Of a stretch of DNA of 5,339 nt, positions 1 to 4,483 are shown piece by piece. Below the pieces are notes generated by a model, which saw nothing but the letters and a program-made list of their open reading frames with translations, did no database searches and had not been told where the DNA came from. The position numbers and the translations under genes were made by a program. This DNA is from an uncultured Methanomicrobiales archaeon (GTDB lineage Archaea > Thermoplasmatota > Thermoplasmata > Methanomassiliicoccales > Methanomethylophilaceae), in NCBI GenBank assembly GCA_946528255.1, contig CAMMYR010000063.1, positions 1-5,339 of the forward strand. Reading direction: 5' to 3'. Position 1 is the first letter of the stretch. Each line of letters starts with the position of its first letter.

Positions 1-2
1 GC

Positions 3-245
3 GGCGGTAAGGCCCTGATGGCCGTATCCGCTGATCCGCTCGACATCGACATCGACCACGCCGCATCCGTATTATGCCCCGATCCCTCCGTCATATCGTC
101 GAAGGACGAGGAGATGTTGGTCTTCCAATGGAACGGGATGGAGACCACCCTTTACCGCCAGGGCAAGGTCATGTTCTTCCCCCTGGAGGACAAGCCGCTG
201 TGCATCAAGTATGCCACGGAGATACTGGAATCCGTGTCCAGATAA
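3..245 (+). CDS. Small conserved-looking protein of unknown function, 5' end outside window
   Basis: The frame is open from the left edge (it begins GGKALMAVSADPL) and ends at TAA 243-245, so at least 80 residues are visible. The ATG at 18 is the first internal Met, but no Shine-Dalgarno or TATA-like element precedes it and the frame continues upstream, so the true start is probably outside the window. The C-terminal half looks like a compact alpha/beta fold: a strand around FQWNGMETTLYRQGKVMFFPL followed by a helix KYATEILESV. There is no signal peptide, membrane segment or catalytic motif. The strand-Gly-Lys-strand-helix pattern is reminiscent of small ligand-binding or TBP-like archaeal proteins, but this is not enough to assign a function. 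GC-rich codon use matches the neighbours. I do not recognise the family. Confidence 0.6.
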   Translation, partial: GGKALMAVSADPLDIDIDHAASVLCPDPSVISSKDEEMLVFQWNGMETTLYRQGKVMFFPLEDKPLCIKYATEILESVSR

Positions 246-278
246 TCGATGTCTGGCACATTCGATTTGAGTGTATGT

Positions 279-287
279 ATTTTATAG
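279..287 (+). promoter_or_regulatory. TATA-box candidate for the DUF92 gene
   Basis: An AT-rich element TATTTTATA (278-286 region) lies in the 62-bp gap after the upstream stop codon. It is 22-29 bases before the ATG at 308, the distance at which archaeal transcription would begin on or next to the start codon. No Shine-Dalgarno precedes 308, so a leaderless mRNA is inferred. This favours 308 over the in-frame ATG at 275, which lies upstream of the TATA element and would not be on the transcript. Confidence 0.5.
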
Positions 288-307
288 GTCGACTATATCG
301 CCTACTT

Positions 308-1030
308 ATGGATTGGTTGTTCATAGCCGTCGCATTGGTGGTTACGGCAGCCCTGTCTATCGAGTTCTATTATCTCAAGTGCATCACGAAGGAGGGCGCT
401 CTGGCGGCGTTCATCGTCGGGGCCATCGTGGCCGTGATGGGGTCGATCAACGACTTCTTCCTGATGACCATCTTCACCGTCACCGGGTTCGTGGCGACCT
501 TCGTCGGCATCCGCCGCAAGAAGGAAGCCGGCCTGCAGGAGGGCCGGGAGGGGGAGCGCGGCTGGAAGAACGTGGCCGGAGTGGGCTTCCCTCCGTGCCT
601 GATGGTGATGGCCAACTACTTCCTCGACCTGGATCCGGAGCTCTTCGCCATCCTGTTCATCTCCACCATCACGGTTGCCGGCGCGGATACCATCGCCAGC
701 GAGATCGGGGTCCGCGACAAGAGGGCCTATCTGATCACGACCATGAAGCCCTGCGAGCCAGGCACCAACGGCGGTGTCTCCAGGTTCGGGACCGCCGTCT
801 CCACGGTGGCCGCCCTGCTGATAGCCGTCCTTGGATGGTACGTCATCAGGGTCGATATCGACATCCTGCTGCTGATACCGTTCATCGCAGGCGTCCTCGG
901 GAATCTCCTGGACAGCGTATTCGGCACGCTGCTGGAGGACAGGGGGTACATGTCGAAGTACTCCAACAACGCATCCACCGCCATCATCAGTGCCCTGTTC
1001 GCAGGCATGGCCTGGTTCGTCGTTTCGTGA
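308..1030 (+). CDS. DUF92 (TIGR00297) family integral membrane protein
   Basis: A 240-aa polytopic membrane protein starting MDWLFIAVALVV, with about six hydrophobic segments (roughly residues 3-20, 31-47, 50-67, 95-105 with 112-125, 164-180, 186-203, 224-239) and a short charged loop at 69-88. Family hallmarks of DUF92 are visible in order: GWKNVAGVG (85-93), the AGADTIASEIG segment (124-134), KPCEPGTNGGVSRFGT (147-162) and GNLLDSVFGTLLE (198-210). Length matches archaeal members. The plant and cyanobacterial relative VTE6 is a phytyl-phosphate kinase, and the fold is related to CTP-dependent polyprenol kinases. A role in isoprenoid-phosphate metabolism in the membrane is therefore plausible but not shown here. 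The start at 308 is chosen from the hydrophobic N-terminus and the TATA element 22-29 bases upstream. It ends 9 bases from the convergent permease stop and has no evident functional link to the importer operon. Confidence 0.87.
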   Translation: MDWLFIAVALVVTAALSIEFYYLKCITKEGALAAFIVGAIVAVMGSINDFFLMTIFTVTGFVATFVGIRRKKEAGLQEGREGERGWKNVAGVGFPPCLMVMANYFLDLDPELFAILFISTITVAGADTIASEIGVRDKRAYLITTMKPCEPGTNGGVSRFGTAVSTVAALLIAVLGWYVIRVDIDILLLIPFIAGVLGNLLDSVFGTLLEDRGYMSKYSNNASTAIISALFAGMAWFVVS

Positions 1031-1039
1031 TTCGCCATA

Positions 1040-2197
1040 TCACATACGCGCCACGCGTGTAGGAAAACCATCCTGGGTGCGGTTTTCACTGGCAATACCT
1101 ATTGCTGAATGGCTGACGAAGGATGGTGATTGGGCCTGGGTGGATCGGAACGAGGAGCTGCGGTTCTTGAAAAGGAGGTAGACCAGGACCGGTCCGCCGA
1201 TCACGGCGGTGATTGCACCGACCGGGAGCATTATAGGGTTGATCAGGTCCTTGGCGATGATGTCCGCGATGGTAAGGAGCAACGCCCCGGTGACGGCCGA
1301 TGCCGGGATCAGGAACCTTATGCTCCCGCCGCCGATGAGCCTCGAGATGTGGGGGGCTAGGAGGCAGATGAAACCGATCGCTCCGACGAAGCTGACCACC
1401 ACCGCGGTGGAGAAGCAGGCCAGGACCATGAGCACGACTCTGGTCGTCTGCACGTTCACCCCAAGGGACGTGGCCGTATCGTCTCCCATGCGGAGGGCGT
1501 CCATGTTCTTCGTCAGGTACATCGAGATGATGAAGGTGGCTACCAACGTGACAGCCACGTACGGCACGAACTCCAGGAGGACGCTGTTGAGGTCTCCGAC
1601 GGTCCAGAACATGGCAGTCTTCGTGGCCTCCGCATCCCCGAAGTACTGGGATAGGGTGGTGCAGGCGCTGAACATATAAGATATCGCCACTCCGATGAGG
1701 ACCATCGATGCAGGGGACATGTTCCTCCTGGACGAGGCCAGGAGGATCATCATGGCCGGGATGAGGGAGAATAAGAACGCGTTCAGGATGGTCCCGTACC
1801 TCCCCACAACGGCAGTGATGCCGAAGAGGATGGACAGGGACGCGCCGAAGGCGGCGCTGGAGGACACTCCGAGCGTGTACGGGGTCGCGAGGCTGTTGCG
1901 CATGATGGTCTGGGTGACCGCTCCGCCGATGGCCAGCAACGCGCCGGCGACCATGGCCATGAGCACCCTCGGGAGATAGGTGTTCAGAACGATGTGCGTG
2001 GTCCTGTAGGGCACGTCGAAGGTCCCCGGGAAGATGGCGTTGATTAGCACCTCGTAGACCTGTATCGGGGTGATCGTGGTGGAGCTTATGGTGACCGACC
2101 ACGACATGAGCAGCACCAGCGCTACCGTGGAGACCGCGATGTAGAGGATCCTGCGCTTATGCAGGCGATTGATCTCCATCTTCGCCGCATCCATCAT
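1040..2197 (-). CDS. FecCD/BtuC-type metal-chelate ABC transporter permease
   Basis: A 385-aa permease starting MMDAAKMEINRLHKRR. It forms the membrane channel of a type II importer for iron-siderophore, heme-like or corrinoid substrates. About ten hydrophobic segments run from residue 17 to 343. FecCD signatures are clear: LPRVLMAMVAGALLAIGG (75-92), RNSLATPYTLGVSSSAAFGA (100-119), SLGVNVQTTR (244-253), the cytoplasmic ATPase-coupling region VGAIGFICLLAPHISRLIGG (271-290) and LPVGAITAVIGGPVLVYLL (324-342). The start at 2197 is favoured over the in-frame ATG at 2209 because GGAGG (2207-2203) lies 5 bases before it and because it forms an ATGA overlap with the methyltransferase stop, indicating translational coupling. 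The family normally ends near residue 345. Here a hydrophilic tail of about 40 residues follows, with unusually A/T-ending codons. Substrate identity cannot be read from the sequence. Confidence 0.93.
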   Translation of the reverse strand: MMDAAKMEINRLHKRRILYIAVSTVALVLLMSWSVTISSTTITPIQVYEVLINAIFPGTFDVPYRTTHIVLNTYLPRVLMAMVAGALLAIGGAVTQTIMRNSLATPYTLGVSSSAAFGASLSILFGITAVVGRYGTILNAFLFSLIPAMMILLASSRRNMSPASMVLIGVAISYMFSACTTLSQYFGDAEATKTAMFWTVGDLNSVLLEFVPYVAVTLVATFIISMYLTKNMDALRMGDDTATSLGVNVQTTRVVLMVLACFSTAVVVSFVGAIGFICLLAPHISRLIGGGSIRFLIPASAVTGALLLTIADIIAKDLINPIMLPVGAITAVIGGPVLVYLLFKNRSSSFRSTQAQSPSFVSHSAIGIASENRTQDGFPTRVARM

Positions 2198-2952
2198 CGG
2201 TTCCTCCATGATATCGCCCCCGCATGAGCCTCGGACAGATCCTGGGCGTACCGCCCCGAAAGCACGTATCCTCTGAGCTTCTCGTCGTCGGTGCCGACTC
2301 CGAACATGGCGGCCAGCTTCCGTATCGTCTCCTCCGGGTCGCTCGGGATTCCCCTCTCGAACGACTCGATCGCGAGCACCGGCTCCAGCCCCGCATCCGC
2401 GGCTATCCCGAATATCATCTCGGCATCGGTGTAGCGGGTGACGGTCTCCCCGAGCACTGCCTTTTGGGCAGATTCCGGTATCCTGAGGTCGGCGGATGCG
2501 AACACGGTGCAACGGTCGGAGCACTTCGATATCCTGAGGATCTGGTGGCGCATGTCGCGCATGAACATCGAGAACGAGGCGAAAGCCAGGTCGAAGCGCC
2601 CTTCGGCTTCGTACTCCTGCCAGTGGGACCTGACGACCTTGAGGTTGGATACCCCTTCGCGGGCTGCACGGGCGGATAGCTCGTCCAGCATAGGGCCTGA
2701 CCCATCAAGGGCCACGACGCTCCTACACATCCTCGCGACGGGAATCGATAGGCGTCCGCAACCGCAGCCGATGTCGATGCAAGTGTCATCCCCGGAAGGG
2801 GCGAGGACCGATAGTTGCCACTGAGTCATCCCAGCGCCGAACCCTCTGTTCTCAAGGAGGCTGCCCACCTTGTCGTCCCAGAACCCCTTGCTGTCCAGGT
2901 CCCTGCGGGTGGTGCGTTCGACCTCTTCGATCCAGATCCGCTCCCAGTCCAT
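2194..2952 (-). CDS. Class I SAM-dependent methyltransferase in the importer operon
   Basis: A 252-aa soluble protein. Motif I, CIDIGCGCGRLSIPVA (58-73), is the glycine-rich SAM-binding loop. VVALDGSGPMLDELSARA (79-96) gives the acidic residue after strand 2 (D83) that typically binds the ribose. The segment RFDLAFASFSMF (119-130) corresponds to the motif IV/strand 4 region. The N-terminal helix region (1-45, rich in W, R and E) and the C-terminal part (170-252) are likely substrate-recognition elements. There is no signal peptide, so it acts in the cytoplasm. It sits between the binding protein and permease genes and overlaps the permease start by 4 bases, so it is very probably co-expressed with them. 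The methyl acceptor is unknown; a chelator, metallophore, tetrapyrrole or the transporter itself are possibilities by context only. It does not show the fold or motifs of the precorrin/uroporphyrinogen methyltransferase family. The start at 2952 is supported by the Shine-Dalgarno-like AAGGTGG just upstream. Confidence 0.88.
   Translation of the reverse strand: MDWERIWIEEVERTTRRDLDSKGFWDDKVGSLLENRGFGAGMTQWQLSVLAPSGDDTCIDIGCGCGRLSIPVARMCRSVVALDGSGPMLDELSARAAREGVSNLKVVRSHWQEYEAEGRFDLAFASFSMFMRDMRHQILRISKCSDRCTVFASADLRIPESAQKAVLGETVTRYTDAEMIFGIAADAGLEPVLAIESFERGIPSDPEETIRKLAAMFGVGTDDEKLRGYVLSGRYAQDLSEAHAGAISWRNR
2203..2207 (-). promoter_or_regulatory. Shine-Dalgarno deciding the permease start
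   Basis: GGAGG on the minus strand, followed by the 5-base spacer AACCG and ATG at 2197. It lies inside the last codons of the methyltransferase gene. It overlaps the alternative in-frame start at 2209, so it cannot serve that one; the ATG at 2194 would be spaced 8 bases away. Confidence 0.7.
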
Positions 2953-2956
2953 CGAT

Positions 2957-2963
2957 CCACCTT
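2957..2963 (-). promoter_or_regulatory. Shine-Dalgarno of the methyltransferase
   Basis: AAGGTGG on the minus strand, 4 bases (ATCG) before ATG 2952. It resembles the archaeal consensus GGAGGTGATC. It indicates that this gene is translated from an internal position of a polycistronic mRNA, unlike the leaderless operon head. Confidence 0.55.
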
Positions 2964-2969
2964 AATCGG

Positions 2970-2995
2970 AAAAGGGGAGGGGGCGGCGCCCCCTC
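2970..2995 (-). terminator. Intercistronic hairpin plus T-tract, likely attenuator or 3'-end stabiliser
   Basis: A perfect inverted repeat GAGGGGGC / GCCCCCTC (2977-2984 and 2988-2995), an 8-bp G/C stem with a 3-base loop, starts 7 bases after the binding-protein stop codon. On the minus strand it is followed by CCC and TTTT (2973-2970). It resembles an intrinsic terminator, with a short T-run. Located between the operon's first gene and the rest, it could lower downstream transcription or protect the upstream message, giving more binding protein than methyltransferase and permease. Confidence 0.5.
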
Positions 2996-3002
2996 GTATT
3001 CA

Positions 3003-4409
3003 TCAGACGCTCGGATAGATGACGACTGCCTGGGTGGTGACGTCGTATCCGTCGACTCCGAGCCATTCCTTCACGTAGCTGTTGTGGAGGGCCACGGGGT
3101 CGAGATCTCCGAAGAGGTCCGCGTTGATGACCTTGGCCAGGTATGCCGCCAGGAGCACGCCTCCGCTGCAGCCGTTCCTCAGGTCCCCGGAGTTGATGTG
3201 GAGGCGATCCTTGGATCCGAGCTCGTCGGAGACCAGGGGCCTATCGTACGCGAAGTTCCATGCCTTGATGAAGTCTGAGTAGTCGTTGGTGCAGTACCCG
3301 TGGGACACGCCCTTCATCTCCGTCGCAGCGTAGGTGTACTGCACGGTGTGGCAGAAGATGTAGTCAGCGTAGACCTTCGGATCATCGTTGAAGACGGCGT
3401 CGTACTGCACGGCCTTGCTGTAGCCGCTCTTGTAGGCCTCCTCGCTGATGTCCTGGAGGATGTTGTGGCCTCCGGCGACCAGGACTGCCTGCCCCTGTGG
3501 GTCGTTGTACCCGTACGCGGTCATGTTGGTGCGGGTCTCGTCGGAGAGGTAGCTGTTCTGGTAGTTGGTCATCATGACGTGGGGCTTGTCCGCCTCGGGG
3601 ATGTCGGCGGTCTTGTCCATGAGGTAGTTGAGCTTCCCCAGGATCCAGTCGACATATGCCTCGGCGCGGTCGACCTTTCCCAGGATGTACCCTGCCTTCA
3701 GGATGCCGTGGACGTAGTCCGAGTTCTCGGCCTTCAGGAGGTTGGGGTAGTAGAGCCCCAGGTAGACGACGTCGCAGTCCACGAGTTTCGCCTGCTTGGT
3801 GGCGTTGAGGTCGGGGTCGTAGGAGAAGGTGAACAGTATGTCCAGCTCGAACGAGTTGACCATGTCGTAGTCCGGGGAGTTCATGCTGACCATATTCTTG
3901 ACGTTGGCCCTCTGGGTCTCGTCCTGGAAGTAGAAATCCTTCTGCATGTATGGGGCGTAGTCGACGGCTGCGACCTTGTCCATTACGCCGAGGATCATGC
4001 AGAGCTCGGTGTTGCAGAAGTACTCCGCGCCGATGCGCTGGATGTCGGTCGACACCCTCATCTCCTTTTTGTTACCGTCAAGGAAGTGGATGTACTCCGC
4101 CTTGCCGGATGCGATGGTTCTAATCTCATCGACGTCCTTGGAATCGACCTTGCCATCGTCGTTGGCATCGGCCAGGTCGAGGGTGATGGTAGGAAGGGCC
4201 TCCCCCTTCTCCTTCGCATCGAGGTACTTCTGGAGGAGATCGGCGTCCTTGGTGTCGACATCGTTGTCGCCATCGACATTCCCGAAGATCTCGAGGCCGT
4301 ATCCTCCCACATCTTTGTGGTCAGATCCACCGGAGAGCGCGACGAAGGCGGCGATTCCGATTACCGCCACTGCCGCGACCGCGATGATTGCAATGAATTT
4401 GGAATCCAT
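3003..4409 (-). CDS. Surface-anchored metal-chelate substrate-binding protein with dockerin domain
   Basis: A 468-aa secreted protein starting MDSKFIAI. Residues 5-26 are one hydrophobic helix, a signal peptide or membrane anchor. No lipobox cysteine is present (AFVALSGGSD), so it is not an evident lipoprotein. Residues about 39-101 form a type I dockerin-like domain with two Asp-rich calcium loops, NVDGDNDVDTKDADLLQKYL (44-63) and ADANDDGKVDSKDVDEIRTI (80-99). Residues about 118-468 are a helical-backbone (PF01497/FepB/BtuF-like) binding domain that captures the chelate and hands it to the permease. Cys residues at 132, 137, 212, 353, 373 and 414 could form disulfides or ligands. The start at 4409 is chosen because a TATA box sits 22-29 bases upstream, implying a leaderless mRNA; the upstream in-frame ATG at 4424 would be too close to the TATA box. 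It is the first gene of the operon with the methyltransferase and permease. The substrate is unknown. Confidence 0.9.
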   Translation of the reverse strand: MDSKFIAIIAVAAVAVIGIAAFVALSGGSDHKDVGGYGLEIFGNVDGDNDVDTKDADLLQKYLDAKEKGEALPTITLDLADANDDGKVDSKDVDEIRTIASGKAEYIHFLDGNKKEMRVSTDIQRIGAEYFCNTELCMILGVMDKVAAVDYAPYMQKDFYFQDETQRANVKNMVSMNSPDYDMVNSFELDILFTFSYDPDLNATKQAKLVDCDVVYLGLYYPNLLKAENSDYVHGILKAGYILGKVDRAEAYVDWILGKLNYLMDKTADIPEADKPHVMMTNYQNSYLSDETRTNMTAYGYNDPQGQAVLVAGGHNILQDISEEAYKSGYSKAVQYDAVFNDDPKVYADYIFCHTVQYTYAATEMKGVSHGYCTNDYSDFIKAWNFAYDRPLVSDELGSKDRLHINSGDLRNGCSGGVLLAAYLAKVINADLFGDLDPVALHNSYVKEWLGVDGYDVTTQAVVIYPSV

Positions 4410-4412
4410 AGT

Positions 4413-4433
4413 TGGACATATCAATGGACATAT
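4413..4433. repeat. Tandem direct repeat TGGACATAT in the binding-protein promoter
   Basis: TGGACATAT occurs at 4413-4421 and again, identically, at 4425-4433, with 3 bases between copies (12-bp period). The repeats lie between the TATA box and the start codon of the binding-protein gene, and the second copy overlaps the TATA box. The position is suited to a repressor site, but no regulator is known from the sequence. Confidence 0.6.
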
Positions 4434-4445
4434 TTATATTCGTAA
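4431..4445 (-). promoter_or_regulatory. BRE/TATA promoter of the importer operon
   Basis: On the minus strand, TTACGAA (4445-4439, BRE-like) is followed by TATAAATA (4438-4431). The TATA element is 22-29 bases before ATG 4409, so transcription should begin at or beside the start codon. No Shine-Dalgarno precedes the ATG, consistent with a leaderless message. Confidence 0.7.
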
Positions 4446-4452
4446 CACGAAT
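4438..4452. promoter_or_regulatory. Perfect inverted repeat shared by two divergent promoters (candidate operator)
   Basis: ATTCGT-AAC-ACGAAT is a perfect 6-3-6 inverted repeat. Each half contains the presumed BRE of one promoter, and each TATA box abuts or begins at its outer edge. A dimeric protein bound here would block TFB/TBP at both promoters. Part of the symmetry may simply reflect two back-to-back ACGAA BRE elements, so operator function is inference. Confidence 0.5.
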
Positions 4453-4460
4453 TATAAAAT
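4447..4460 (+). promoter_or_regulatory. BRE/TATA promoter of the ABC ATPase
   Basis: ACGAA (4447-4451, BRE-like) followed by TTATAAAAT (4452-4460), 24-32 bases before ATG 4484. The absence of a Shine-Dalgarno before 4484 and this spacing indicate a leaderless transcript. It shares its upstream edge with the divergent operon promoter. Confidence 0.7.
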
Positions 4461-4483
4461 AGTAATATTCAATATGTGTAAAC

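Noticed and set aside
1086..2102. Minus-strand frame of 338 codons overlapping the permease in another frame
   Set aside because: The translation is rich in His, Arg, Gly and Pro with no motif. The overlapping frame carries full FecCD signatures, so this is a shadow of GC-rich codon bias.
2210..2524. N-terminal extension of the permease frame upstream of 2197
   Set aside because: The extra residues are Arg/Gly-rich, lie wholly over the methyltransferase gene in another frame and lack family similarity. The GGAGG and ATGA junction point to 2197.
2194..2952. Precorrin or corrinoid-biosynthesis methyltransferase
   Set aside because: The protein has the class I Rossmann motif IDIGCGCG rather than the class III tetrapyrrole methyltransferase signatures, so a cobalamin-pathway label is not supported.
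4410..4424. Upstream start (ATG 4424) for the binding protein
   Set aside because: It lies only 7-14 bases after the TATA box, so it would be outside the expected transcript. It adds just five residues before a normal signal sequence.
3300..4445. Long plus-strand open frame (381 codons) antisense to the binding protein
   Set aside because: Its product is a Val/Asp/Gly-rich low-complexity sequence without domains. It is the complement of a clearly real gene with signal peptide, dockerin loops and binding domain.
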